This document shows positions 1-8,131 of a stretch of DNA of 40,680 bases, in pieces; position 1 is the stretch's first letter, and every line of letters begins with the position of its first letter. The notes beneath the pieces were generated by a model. It saw nothing but the letters and a program-made list of their open reading frames with translations. It did not search any database and was not told the origin of the DNA. Origin of the DNA: an uncultured Bacteroidales bacterium (GTDB lineage: Bacteria; Bacteroidota; Bacteroidia; Bacteroidales; Paludibacteraceae); assembly GCA_903911085.1 (NCBI GenBank), contig CAIWCC010000266.1, positions 1 through 40,680 on the forward strand, in the 5' to 3' direction. A program made the translations under genes and the position numbers.

Positions 1-921
1 GTCAACACGCTCAGCATGCATTTGTTCCGGATTTACACCAGCACCAATACGAGCCGCAATATCATAACCCATGGTTTCGCCAGCTGTTTGGCCGCCCATT
101 CCATATTGGTTGTTCATAATGTTGATAATAATCGGCAAACCACCGTTCATATCACCTTCCCAAAGTTGGTGGAATTGGTCCATAGACGCAAAATTCATTC
201 CTTCCCAAACTGGACCGCAAGCCATTGAAGCATCACCAATGTTGGCAACTACCAATCCTTTCTGGCGGTTTACTTTTTTGTATAAAGCAGCACCAACGGC
301 AATATCACCCGAACCACCCACAAGGGCATTGTTAGGATAAACACCAAATGGTGTGAAGAAAGCGTGCATAGAACCACCCAATCCGCGGTTGAAACCAGTT
401 ACACGTGCAAAAATTTCTGCCAATGTACCGTAAACCAGGAAGCGACGAGCCAATTCTTTGGTAGTACCTTTGAAGTCTTTTTTTACAACGTCAAGAACTG
501 CGCCGTCGAAAAACGATTCCATTACGTCCATCAGATATTTGTCGTCTGATTGGTGAATAGCCGACATTCCTTTGGCAAGAATTTCGCCGTGTGAACGGTG
601 GCTACCAAAAATAAAATCGTCAACGGTCAATGTCCACGCCATACCTACTGCAGCAGATTCTTGTCCAATAGACAAGTGAGCAGGGCCAGGGTGATTGTAC
701 GGAGTTCCGTTATAAGTACCAACCGTTTTGATGAGGTTAATCATTGTTTCGAACTCGCGAATCAACACCATATCGTGATAGATGGCTTTAAATTCTTCGT
801 TGGTAAAATTACCTTTTTCGTCTTTTACCGTTTTTTGATATTGATTTACTGGAATCGGTTGAAATTCCACGAAACCCGGTTTACGCATTTCGATCGGGTC
901 AATGTGCTGTACTTTTGGCAT
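1..921 (-). CDS. 2-oxo acid dehydrogenase E1, alpha part (truncated by window edge)
   Basis: This is the thiamine-diphosphate E1 component of a pyruvate or branched-chain 2-oxo acid dehydrogenase complex. It decarboxylates the 2-oxo acid and passes the acyl group to the lipoyl domain of E2. The first 307 residues are visible and the frame stays open to base 1. Family marks are IREFETM (54-60), [12 protein letters not shown] (77-88), [13 protein letters not shown] (106-118) and the ThDP-binding stretch from GDAS (229-232) to NN (270-271). The usual GDG triplet reads GDA here; I believe this is common in this bacterial subfamily. Related proteins are often alpha-beta fusions of about 800 residues, but the beta half would lie outside the window. 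E3 and E2 lie upstream on the same strand. Substrate specificity cannot be told from this part. Confidence 0.9.
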   Translation of the reverse strand, partial: MPKVQHIDPIEMRKPGFVEFQPIPVNQYQKTVKDEKGNFTNEEFKAIYHDMVLIREFETMINLIKTVGTYNGTPYNHPGPAHLSIGQESAAVGMAWTLTVDDFIFGSHRSHGEILAKGMSAIHQSDDKYLMDVMESFFDGAVLDVVKKDFKGTTKELARRFLVYGTLAEIFARVTGFNRGLGGSMHAFFTPFGVYPNNALVGGSGDIAVGAALYKKVNRQKGLVVANIGDASMACGPVWEGMNFASMDQFHQLWEGDMNGGLPIIINIMNNQYGMGGQTAGETMGYDIAARIGAGVNPEQMHAERVD

Positions 922-1165
922 TGTATAATGATTTTTATTGTTTATTAGTTGAAATTGAACCACATTAGACACATAGTTCACATACTTTTATTTTTAAAAG
1001 AAAAGACATAGAACACATAGTTTAAAAACCTTTGGGTTTTTCTAAGTCTTTTAATTGTTTACCGCTGAGAATGCTAAGAATCGCAAAGTTATTTTGCGAA
1101 AATTTGCGTTTGATTTGCGTAATTTGCGTTCTGAAAAATTCCGTTCTTTCTGTGTTTTCCGTGTG
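922..1165. repeat. intergenic short-period repeats between E3 and E1
   Basis: This gap holds three degenerate repeat tracts. Bases 960-1022 carry repeated ACACATAG-like units, 1061-1088 a CGCTGAGAATGCTAAGAATC-like unit, and 1092-1142 repeated TTTGCGT units. The TTTGCG type recurs near 17692-17722. I see no gene and no clear promoter for E1. Confidence 0.6.
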
Positions 1166-2521
1166 CTAGAAAGCAAAAATTGTTTCTTTAAATATTTCGC
1201 TAACGGTTGGATGTGGGAAAACCACTTCTTCCATTTCAGCCAATGTCATTTCTTGCTCAATAGCTAGGCAAGCACCATAAATCATTTCGCTGCAAGGGTT
1301 ACCAAGCATGTGAACACCGATTACTTCGCCGTATTTTTCGCCGATAAGCACTTTGCAAATTCCGCTGCCACCTTCATTTTCGGCTACAAATCTTCCTGCA
1401 TAAGCCATAGGCAATTTAGCTACTTTAAAAGCAATACCTTTTGCTTTAGCCGACTCTTCTGTTTCGCCTACACCTGCCACTTCTGGATTGGTATATACCA
1501 CACCTGGAATTGCATTGTAACGCATCACATCAGCACGTCCAGTAAGATTATTCACCACCACTTCACCTTCGCGACTGGCTGTGTGAGCCAACAAAGAGAA
1601 TCCGGTTACGTCGCCTGCTGCAAAAACATTTGGCACGTTGGTACGCATTTTTTCGTCAACTTTAATACCTCCACGGAATAACTCAACGTTTAAATTTTCC
1701 AAACCAAAACCTTTTGTTACTGCACGGCGACCTACGCTGACAAGGATTTTTTCGCCTTCAATAGTTTCCGTTTTTCCGTCTTTTTCGAAAATAACTTTGT
1801 TGCCTTCTATTTTTACTACTTTGGCATTCAGATTGAACTCAATACCTTTTTTAGCATAAATATCGCGCAACATAGCTGAAATTTCAAAATCCAAACCACC
1901 CAAAATTTCAGGAAGCATTTCCACGATAGTCACTTTGGTGCCAAGGCTATTGTAAAAACTTGCAAACTCCATTCCGATTACACCACCGCCAATTACTACC
2001 ATCGATTTTGGTTGTTCTTTCAAATCCAAAATTTCGCGGTTTGTGAGGATAATATCACCTGCTTCGGCCAAACCAGGAATTGGTGGAACAAAAGCTTCAG
2101 AACCTGTACAGATAAGTAAGTTAGCCGCTAAATAGCTTTCACCACCAGCAGTAACTTCCACACCTTTGGCACTACGACCTACAATTGTAGCATCGCCTTT
2201 TACAACTGTTACATGGTGCATTTTCATTTTGCCTTCAACACCAGCAACCAGCTTTTTTACCACTTTATTTTTGCGGGCAACAATTTTTCCGAAATCAAAA
2301 CTAACTTTTTCGGCAAAAACACCATATTTATCACCGTGCAACGCATTTTCGTACGTTTTAGCACTGTAAAGCAATGTTTTGGTAGGTATACAACCTTCGT
2401 TGAGACACACACCGCCCATGCTTTTTTTCTCGAACAATAAAACTTTCAGTCCTTTATGCCCTGCACGCTCCGCAGCTACATATCCGGCAGGACCACCACC
2501 GATAATTATTAAGTCGTACAT
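1166..2521 (-). CDS. lpdA: dihydrolipoyl dehydrogenase (E3)
   Basis: This FAD flavoenzyme reoxidises the dihydrolipoyl group of E2 and reduces NAD+. The protein is 451 aa, a usual length. It starts with the FAD dinucleotide-binding motif IIIGGGPAGY (5-14). The redox-active disulfide is in CLNEGC (C39, C44). A second nucleotide-binding motif, VVIGGGVIG, lies mid-protein for NAD, and AAGDV follows for FAD. The C-terminal dimer-interface motif FPHPTVSE carries the catalytic His and Glu. The start ATG at 2521 leaves only a few residues before the FAD motif, as in the family. It lies between E2 and E1 on the same strand, so it most likely serves that complex; such E3 subunits can also be shared with the 2-oxoglutarate or glycine systems. 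Confidence 0.97.
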   Translation of the reverse strand: MYDLIIIGGGPAGYVAAERAGHKGLKVLLFEKKSMGGVCLNEGCIPTKTLLYSAKTYENALHGDKYGVFAEKVSFDFGKIVARKNKVVKKLVAGVEGKMKMHHVTVVKGDATIVGRSAKGVEVTAGGESYLAANLLICTGSEAFVPPIPGLAEAGDIILTNREILDLKEQPKSMVVIGGGVIGMEFASFYNSLGTKVTIVEMLPEILGGLDFEISAMLRDIYAKKGIEFNLNAKVVKIEGNKVIFEKDGKTETIEGEKILVSVGRRAVTKGFGLENLNVELFRGGIKVDEKMRTNVPNVFAAGDVTGFSLLAHTASREGEVVVNNLTGRADVMRYNAIPGVVYTNPEVAGVGETEESAKAKGIAFKVAKLPMAYAGRFVAENEGGSGICKVLIGEKYGEVIGVHMLGNPCSEMIYGACLAIEQEMTLAEMEEVVFPHPTVSEIFKETIFAF

Positions 2522-2592
2522 AAATCTATTTACTATTATATCATTTACTATTTACAATTGAAGACTTAGAAACCTCATATTTACAATTTTTA

Positions 2593-2658
2593 AACCACAA
2601 TAGGCACAATAGAAATAACTTTTATATGCTAATAAAAACTATTGTTTCTATTGTGGTT
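2593..2658. repeat. inverted repeat made of 9-nt tandem units
   Basis: The left arm (AACCACAATAG, 2593-2603) and right arm (CTATTGTGGTT, 2648-2658) pair over 11 bp around a 44-nt middle. Each arm continues as two imperfect 9-nt units of the CACAATAG type. It lies between E2 and E3 and could fold in the transcript. There is no T-run typical of an intrinsic terminator. Confidence 0.6.
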
Positions 2659-2670
2659 CAATGAATTTTC

Positions 2671-4023
2671 TTAAAATATATCCAATTCCAATGTTTCTAT
2701 TTCAATGGCAATTTGTTTCAGGAAGCGTGTTGCTTCGCCACCATCCAATGAGCGATGATCGTATGTCAAGCTTAAGCCGATATATGGCACAAAACCATAA
2801 ACACCATCACCCAAATCTTTCGGACGAGGAACAATAGTATTCACACCCAAAATAGCCGATTGAGGAAGGTTGATTACAGGAGTAAAGATTTCCACACCGT
2901 AGTTTCCAAGGTTAGAAACAGTAAATGTTGCAGCTTCGGCGGCTAATAATTCTGGTGAAATAGCACCTTTCTTACATGCATTTGCTACTTCTTTCAACTG
3001 ATTTGAAAGTCCAATAATTGACAAATCATCGGCATTACGCACAGCTGGAACCATCAAACCACGTTCAGTATCTACAGCCAATCCAAGGTGAACTTTGCTA
3101 AACAAGCGCATTGAATCGCCAAGGAAGTGTGAGTTTACATTAGGGAACTTCTTCAATGCTTTAACAACTGCAAAACATACGAAATCATTTATTGTCAAAT
3201 TAGCCGACAATGTACCAGCCTCGAAAGCTTTCTTGGCTTTTTTGCGCAAAGATTGAATTTTGCGAGCATCGGCTCCCAAATGGTGAGTAAGTTGTGCAGA
3301 GTTTTGCAACGAAGCATGCATCGATTTGGCAATAATTTTGCGCATATTCGACAACTTTTTATCTTCGAAATCAACACCATAAACAGCATTAACCGGTGGA
3401 GGAAGCAAATCAGCAGCTTTAGCAGTTCCAGCCAGACCAGAACCTGCACCTTGTGGTTGAACACCTTCTTCCGTAGCAATTTTCTTAGCCAGTGGAGTTA
3501 GTTTCGGACGGTTTTCCAAAGCTGCTAATACATCTTTTTCAATTACACGACCGCTTGGTCCTGAACCAGCTAATTCGCTTGCATTCACAGCTTCTTTTTC
3601 GGCCAAGTTTTTGGCACGCGGAGAAACGAAAGACGTTTCGTGTTTCGCGTTTTGTGTTTCGTGTTTCGTGTTCTGTGATTCTACAACATCGGTTGGTTTT
3701 GTTTCAACAACGGCAGGTGCAGCTACTGTTGCTGCCGATTCTACAACTGGTGCTCCACCTTGCAATAATCCTGCATAATCGTCACCAGGTTGACCGATAA
3801 CCATCATGTCCAATAACACTTCTACTTCGTCACCGTCGTTGTAAAAACTTTCAAGTACCACACCATCAGCTGGCGATTCTTCTTCAAACGAAGCTTTATC
3901 AGTTTCGTAAGCAAATAAAACTTCGCCTTTTTTGACGGTATCACCTTTTTTCTTTTTGATTTCGGTGATGATACAACTTTCAACCGATTGCCCTTGTTTA
4001 GGCAAAATAACTACTACAGCCAT
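2671..4023 (-). CDS. dihydrolipoamide acyltransferase (E2)
   Basis: This is the core subunit of the 2-oxo acid dehydrogenase complex; it moves the acyl group from its lipoyl arm to CoA. The protein is 450 aa. Residues 1-80 form one lipoyl domain with the lipoylated lysine in ETDKASFEE (K43). A flexible linker (about 85-133) follows, with an odd repeat at 116-131. An E3/E1-binding domain spans about 134-168 (VSPRAKNLAEKE...SGPSGRVIEKD). A second, weaker copy lies at about 175-207 (LTPLAKKIATEEG...). The catalytic domain ends with DHRSLDGG, whose His423 and Asp427 are the active site. The linker repeat TKHETQNAKHET comes from a DNA repeat also seen in the Smr gene at 34307. Acetyl versus branched-chain specificity is not decided. 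Confidence 0.95.
   Translation of the reverse strand: MAVVVILPKQGQSVESCIITEIKKKKGDTVKKGEVLFAYETDKASFEEESPADGVVLESFYNDGDEVEVLLDMMVIGQPGDDYAGLLQGGAPVVESAATVAAPAVVETKPTDVVESQNTKHETQNAKHETSFVSPRAKNLAEKEAVNASELAGSGPSGRVIEKDVLAALENRPKLTPLAKKIATEEGVQPQGAGSGLAGTAKAADLLPPPVNAVYGVDFEDKKLSNMRKIIAKSMHASLQNSAQLTHHLGADARKIQSLRKKAKKAFEAGTLSANLTINDFVCFAVVKALKKFPNVNSHFLGDSMRLFSKVHLGLAVDTERGLMVPAVRNADDLSIIGLSNQLKEVANACKKGAISPELLAAEAATFTVSNLGNYGVEIFTPVINLPQSAILGVNTIVPRPKDLGDGVYGFVPYIGLSLTYDHRSLDGGEATRFLKQIAIEIETLELDIF
3631..3678 (-). repeat. CGAAACAC-type tandem repeat inside the E2 coding sequence
   Basis: On the coding strand the DNA is a run of imperfect CGAAACACRAAAC-like units that encodes NTKHETQNAKHET. 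It keeps frame and falls in the disordered linker between the lipoyl and subunit-binding domains. A 17-nt stretch, ACGAAACACGAAACACA, is also present in the Smr gene at 34523-34606. Confidence 0.8.
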
Positions 4024-4062
4024 GTTTTTTTAATTGGTAATTAACAATTAATAATTAATAAT

Positions 4063-5538
4063 TTAAAGACCAGTTACGGTCACGAATTTTTTATAAGCTT
4101 CAGCCCAAACGTCTGGATTTTGTGGCAAGAATTCGTCTAACTGAACAGATTCACCAATAATTTGACGCATTTCTTGCAAAGAATCAACACACCCAGCAGC
4201 TTTTGCCTGAATCATAACATTTCCAATAGCAGTTGCTTCCGAAGGTCCTGCTATTACAGGGATTCCGATTGAGCTGGCAGTCCATTGATTTAATAATGCA
4301 TTTTTTGAACCACCTCCAATTACATGTAATTTTTCAATTGGGAATGGAGCCAAATCTTTTAGTAACTCTAAAACGTAACGGTATTTGAGCGAAAGACTTT
4401 CGAAAATACAACGAACAAATTCAGCATGACTAGAAGGAGCTGTTTGGCCAGTGGTTTCACAATATTCTACAATAGCGCCCGTCATGCTAACTGGATTGGC
4501 AAACGAAGGATGATCGGTATCTAATAACGATTGGAATGCAGGAACAGTATCTGCCATTTGAATTAACTTTTCATAAGCGTAAGAAATACCTTCCTTTTTC
4601 CACTCCTTCAAGCATTGTTCCAATAACCACATTCCAGTAACATTTTTCAAAAAACGGGTTGTTCCTTCCACTCCACCTTCGTTGGTAAAGTTCAAGGTTG
4701 AAGTAGTTTCATTAATAATTGCATCTTTTACTTCGATGCCCATCAACGACCATGTACCAGAGCTTAAATATGCAAAATTGGCATTAGCAGCTGGAACCGC
4801 AGCTACCGCAGCACCAGTATCATGTCCTGCTACAGCTACCACTTTAACTTTACCCAACTCACTTTCTTCTGCCAAGTCGTCGCGCAAGGTGCCAATAATA
4901 TGTCCTGGCATCACAATATCGCCCAAAATAGAAGGTGAAACACCTGCTTTTTCGAGTAATTCGGCTTCAAATTGTTTAGTTCGTGGATTTAATATCTGTG
5001 ATGTAGAAGCAATGGTATATTCCACTACTTTATTGCCTGTGAGCATATAAGCCAACGCATCAGGCATAAACAAAATTTCTTTTGTGGCTTTTAAAATAGA
5101 ATTGTTATCTTGATGCATTGCAAAAAGCTGATACAAACTATTGAAATTCATAACTTGAATTCCAGTAAGGTCATACACTTTTTCGCGAGGAACAATTTCG
5201 AAATATTTTTCTGGAGCACCTACTGTGTGAGGATCGCGATATGCATAAGGTGCACCAAGTATTGAACCGTCTTCGGCTAACATTGCAAAATCGACACCCC
5301 AAGTATCAATACCGATTGAAGTAATTTCAACTCCTTCGGCTTTGGCAGCCACAAGACCTGCTTTCAAATGTTCGAATAATGAGTAAATGTTCCAATGAAA
5401 ATGATTTCCAATTTGAAGAATTTGATTTGGGAAACGGGTCAACTCCTTCATTTGAAGTCTACCATTGTCGAGTGTGCCCAGAATTGAACGACCACTGGTG
5501 GCACCAAGGTCGAATGCTAAGAATGATTTGTTTTTCAT
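4063..5538 (-). CDS. rhaB: rhamnulokinase
   Basis: This FGGY-family sugar kinase phosphorylates L-rhamnulose to L-rhamnulose 1-phosphate in rhamnose catabolism. The protein is 491 aa, the usual length. The N-terminal phosphate-1 motif is LAFDLGATSGRS (8-19). IGIDTWGVDFA, conserved in RhaB, follows near residue 76. VAVAGHDTGAAVAAVP and the C-terminal adenosine motif LHVIGGGSKNALLNQW complete the ATPase fold. No isomerase, aldolase or rhamnose transporter is visible in the window. It lies 39 nt upstream of E2 on the same strand and could be read through into E2, although the two functions are unrelated. A -7 box lies just ahead of its start. Confidence 0.93.
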   Translation of the reverse strand: MKNKSFLAFDLGATSGRSILGTLDNGRLQMKELTRFPNQILQIGNHFHWNIYSLFEHLKAGLVAAKAEGVEITSIGIDTWGVDFAMLAEDGSILGAPYAYRDPHTVGAPEKYFEIVPREKVYDLTGIQVMNFNSLYQLFAMHQDNNSILKATKEILFMPDALAYMLTGNKVVEYTIASTSQILNPRTKQFEAELLEKAGVSPSILGDIVMPGHIIGTLRDDLAEESELGKVKVVAVAGHDTGAAVAAVPAANANFAYLSSGTWSLMGIEVKDAIINETTSTLNFTNEGGVEGTTRFLKNVTGMWLLEQCLKEWKKEGISYAYEKLIQMADTVPAFQSLLDTDHPSFANPVSMTGAIVEYCETTGQTAPSSHAEFVRCIFESLSLKYRYVLELLKDLAPFPIEKLHVIGGGSKNALLNQWTASSIGIPVIAGPSEATAIGNVMIQAKAAGCVDSLQEMRQIIGESVQLDEFLPQNPDVWAEAYKKFVTVTGL

Positions 5539-5560
5539 TATGATTTTTTAAAAGTTGGCA

Positions 5561-5568
5561 CAAAGGTA
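5561..5568 (-). promoter_or_regulatory. -7 box of the rhaB promoter
   Basis: Read on the minus strand the bases are TACCTTTG, an exact fit to the Bacteroidota -7 consensus TAnnTTTG. It lies 22 nt upstream of the rhaB ATG, giving a very short leader. I see no good -33 TTTG at 19-20 nt. Confidence 0.55.
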
Positions 5569-5569
5569 T

Positions 5570-6090
5570 TTATACTTATTCTATAAACGCTGCGAATTTT
5601 GATATTAAAACTTTATTTTTTGACAAGTAAACATTTCGCACTTACGTAAATAAAAAATTAAAAAAACTTTTTGCTTTTAATAGTTGGTATTCAGACAGTA
5701 AATATAATTATAAATAATTTCTAAGTTGTTTATCATATATTTAAGTAATATTTTCTTGATTTCAGCATATCAAACACTTAACTGTGCTGAACTGTGCTGC
5801 AAAGGTAAGATAAAGTTTCAATATACATATATTCTTTTTTTATGTTTTACAGCAGAAAAAATGTTTATTAACACAAAGAGAGCATTCTCAACTTTTTTTA
5901 AAATTGATTATTTTTGATACAAATCCATGGCTTGAAAAAGTATTTTGCAATGATATAATTGAATTTTTTAGATAACTTAGGCTTAGTGACTAATTGATAT
6001 TTAAAAATTTCTCGTTTTAGGTAAAATAGCCAATACTAATAAATTAAAAAAATATTTCAAATTTCACAGTTCAAATATAAAAAACAATTC
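5570..6090. other. AT-rich stretch without a gene
   Basis: No credible ORF or RNA gene was found. Bases 5780-5799 contain two tandem copies of AACTGTGCTG. Directly after them CAAAGGTA (5800-5807) gives TACCTTTG on the minus strand, so a distal minus-strand start toward rhaB is possible. The rest is featureless AT-rich sequence. Confidence 0.4.
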
Positions 6091-6091
6091 A

Positions 6092-6099
6092 TATATTTG
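6092..6099 (+). promoter_or_regulatory. -7 box ahead of the structured RNA
   Basis: TATATTTG matches the Bacteroidota -7 consensus TAnnTTTG. It lies about 80 nt before the rod-like RNA fold and 195 nt before a terminator. No convincing -33 TTTG is found. Confidence 0.45.
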
Positions 6100-6104
6100 C
6101 ACAA

Positions 6105-6327
6105 TTAAAATTAATCGTCAATTGTAGCGACAATTGCAATACATTTATAACAAAAAAAGCATTTTAGCTTTATTCTTTCTTACTGATAAAATTTGGCGAT
6201 TTTAAGTAACTCGAAAGATAAGTTCAAGATGCCTACGCCTATGGCGTGGGCTTGACTTATCCAGCGAGTTACAGGTTACGCCAAATACCTTTCAGTGAGC
6301 GGGAACAGTTAAGTTCACGCTTTTTTT
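6105..6327 (+). ncRNA. candidate rod-shaped small RNA (6S-like)
   Basis: About 220 nt between a -7 box and an intrinsic terminator fold into nested helices. ACTGA (6182-6186) pairs with TCAGT (6292-6296). TTGGCG (6193-6198) pairs with CGCCAA (6279-6284). GTAACTCG (6206-6213) pairs with CGAGTTAC (6265-6272). GATAAGTTCAA pairs with TTGACTTATC with one bulge. GCCTACGCC (6231-6239) pairs with GGCGTGGGC (6243-6251) around a 3-nt loop. The helices are separated by internal loops, so the whole is a long rod. A separate hairpin, CAATTGT-AGCG-ACAATTG, lies near the 5' end. Size, rod shape and own promoter and terminator recall 6S RNA, which inhibits RNA polymerase by mimicking open promoter DNA, but I cannot confirm the family. 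It could also be a leader or regulatory RNA for the lipoprotein gene 50 nt downstream. Confidence 0.5.
6299..6327 (+). terminator. intrinsic terminator of the small RNA
   Basis: GCGGGAAC (6299-6306) pairs with GTTCACGC (6313-6320) with one mismatch around the loop AGTTAA. Seven T residues follow (6321-6327). This separates the RNA from the downstream lipoprotein gene. Confidence 0.65.
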
Positions 6328-6377
6328 GTGCCTAAAAATGAACAAATAAGATCAATCTTTATAACAATTTAAAATCA

Positions 6378-7451
6378 ATGCGTATGAAAATCTCTGGTGT
6401 TTTAAAAATTTATTTATTAAGCGCAATTATTCTAACAAGCTGCAGCAAAGGCATAAAGTTAAGTGAGCTCGAATTAAAAAACAAATTGTATTACAACACA
6501 AGTGAACAAAAGCCTTTCACGGGTAAAGTTTATGAGGCTTATTTATCTGGTAAAGATTCCCTTATTGCAAATATTGACAGTGGGATGTTTAACGGTAAAT
6601 ATCTTTTATACTATCCTACAGGTGAAATAAAAGATTCAGTTGTGTATGAAAAAGGAATAATTGTAAAATACAAAAGATTTCTTACTAGCGGGTTAGAGAA
6701 GAAAATTTCTGAAAAATTATTAGTTCAATCAAAACAAGGTTTGACTTGTATAATTGATGAAAATAAAGATACGATACTATTTTCTGGTTTAAGTGAAGGA
6801 AATGATATTGATAAATCCCGTTATGAAAATAATTACATAAATGGGGAATTAACAGGAGTCGCAACAGTATATTTCCCAAATGGGAAAGTTAGTTCAATTA
6901 TCAACAGACGAAATTCAGTTGCTGTAGGTGAATATATTGAGTATTTCGACAATGGTTCCTTAAAAGAAAAAGGTAATTACTCAAACGATGGAAATAATTG
7001 GCGAACAGGCAAATGGACAAGCTATCACAAAAATAAAAATATTGATGAAGTTGGAATTTACACAAACGGCAGAAAGGACAGCACCTGGAATGAGTATTAT
7101 GAAAATGGAAAGATTGAATTGATTTCTAATTATTCAAACGGAATAAAAAATGGGAATTATATTGCCTATTATCAGAATGGAAATACTCAAGCAAAAGGTA
7201 GTTTTCTAAACAATATGAGGGAAGGCGATTGGACATTTTATAGTTCGAATGGCAGTATTGATGGACAACAAAGATTTAGCCGCGGCAACGCCTTAAGTAA
7301 GTGTGATTGTTGTGGTAAATTTTATAATTACGATGAAGGTTGGACTGCAAGAAATCGGGGTTTTACTCAAGGTGCATGGGACTATTTTGCAGCTGGCGGC
7401 TCTGGTGGAGGACCATATTGCTCTAGAGGATGTGCAAAAAGATGTGAGTGA
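6378..7451 (+). CDS. MORN_2-repeat lipoprotein with C-terminal cysteine cluster
   Basis: The protein is 357 aa and probably a secreted lipoprotein: a hydrophobic N-terminus ends in the lipobox LTSC, with the lipidated Cys at about 22. The start may be the first ATG or the second, two codons later (MKISG...). From about residue 155 to 305 it carries roughly six repeats of the YwqK/MORN_2 type (G.YI.YF.NG.L...G.Y), known in proteins annotated as antitoxin component YwqK and in cell-surface proteins. The last 49 residues differ: cysteines at 309, 311, 312, 348, 352 and 356 around aromatic and glycine-rich sequence suggest a metal-binding knuckle. Its function is not known. It is more AT-rich than the housekeeping genes, and the protein encoded at 8132 has the same repeat type. 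Confidence 0.75.
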   Translation: MRMKISGVLKIYLLSAIILTSCSKGIKLSELELKNKLYYNTSEQKPFTGKVYEAYLSGKDSLIANIDSGMFNGKYLLYYPTGEIKDSVVYEKGIIVKYKRFLTSGLEKKISEKLLVQSKQGLTCIIDENKDTILFSGLSEGNDIDKSRYENNYINGELTGVATVYFPNGKVSSIINRRNSVAVGEYIEYFDNGSLKEKGNYSNDGNNWRTGKWTSYHKNKNIDEVGIYTNGRKDSTWNEYYENGKIELISNYSNGIKNGNYIAYYQNGNTQAKGSFLNNMREGDWTFYSSNGSIDGQQRFSRGNALSKCDCCGKFYNYDEGWTARNRGFTQGAWDYFAAGGSGGGPYCSRGCAKRCE

Positions 7452-7535
7452 AGAAATGCAAATATAATTCTCTTAATATATAACCAGTTTTGAATCTTTA
7501 CCGAGATTCATTGACTTAAATTAAAAAATAATATT

Positions 7536-8084
7536 ATGGATAAAGATGAATTAATTGAAATGATTAAAGAATCATTGATTGAATTAAATGAAAAGGATTC
7601 TGATATCTTCAAATGTGAAAATCCGAGATTAGACCGTTTAGTGACTAATGAGCGTGAAATTAATCGAGAATTGCACGAAACTGCATTAAATCACAGATTT
7701 GCTATTTATTTGGAGAATAATCTTAAGAAAAGAAAAATCTCTCATTACTCTGTTGATATTGAGTATAATAGAAATTTTCGAAAGCGCAAAGTAGTTATAA
7801 TTAAAGGTGTCAGCACTTCAGTAAGACCCGATATATTAATACATAAAAGACAAGATAAAACTAAGAAGTATAATTTATTAGCAGTAGAAACCAAAAAAGG
7901 AAAAATATCCGGACATGACATCGATAAAATTAAAGCACTATTATTAGATCCCGACTACTTATTTGACTATGGATTATCTGTTTCCTATTGTTATAATCCG
8001 AATATTATAAAATGCCGATTTTATAGTAAAATAAACGTTAATCATATAATTGATGAGGAAATAATAGTCAATAGAAATAAATAA
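7536..8084 (+). CDS. PD-(D/E)XK nuclease-like protein
   Basis: The protein is 182 aa with no signal peptide. A helical segment with Glu and His (EREINRELHETALNHRFAIY, about 39-58) is followed by a beta-rich core. There VRPDILIHKR (D99) and NLLAVETKKG (E118, K120) match the PD-(D/E)XK nuclease signature. Stand-alone proteins of this pattern are widespread and of unknown role; some relate to restriction or homing-type endonucleases. It lies 84 nt after the MORN lipoprotein and 47 nt before another MORN protein, on the same strand, so the three may form one accessory unit. I infer the fold only from the motifs; the activity is untested. Confidence 0.6.
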   Translation: MDKDELIEMIKESLIELNEKDSDIFKCENPRLDRLVTNEREINRELHETALNHRFAIYLENNLKKRKISHYSVDIEYNRNFRKRKVVIIKGVSTSVRPDILIHKRQDKTKKYNLLAVETKKGKISGHDIDKIKALLLDPDYLFDYGLSVSYCYNPNIIKCRFYSKINVNHIIDEEIIVNRNK

Positions 8085-8131
8085 ACATACTAATTACTAA
8101 CACCTCTTTTAATTTTAATTACAAAAGCAAC

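Noticed and set aside
6105-6327. The structured RNA as tmRNA, RNase P RNA or SRP RNA.
   Set aside because: No tRNA-like acceptor end or tag frame, no RNase P core motif and no SRP tetraloop helix were found; the size also disagrees for RNase P.
6354-6363. A single AATCTTTATA ahead of the MORN lipoprotein, as a further KdpE-type site.
   Set aside because: There is no second unit at 11 nt and no -7 box 42 nt downstream; a single 10-mer in AT-rich DNA is weak.
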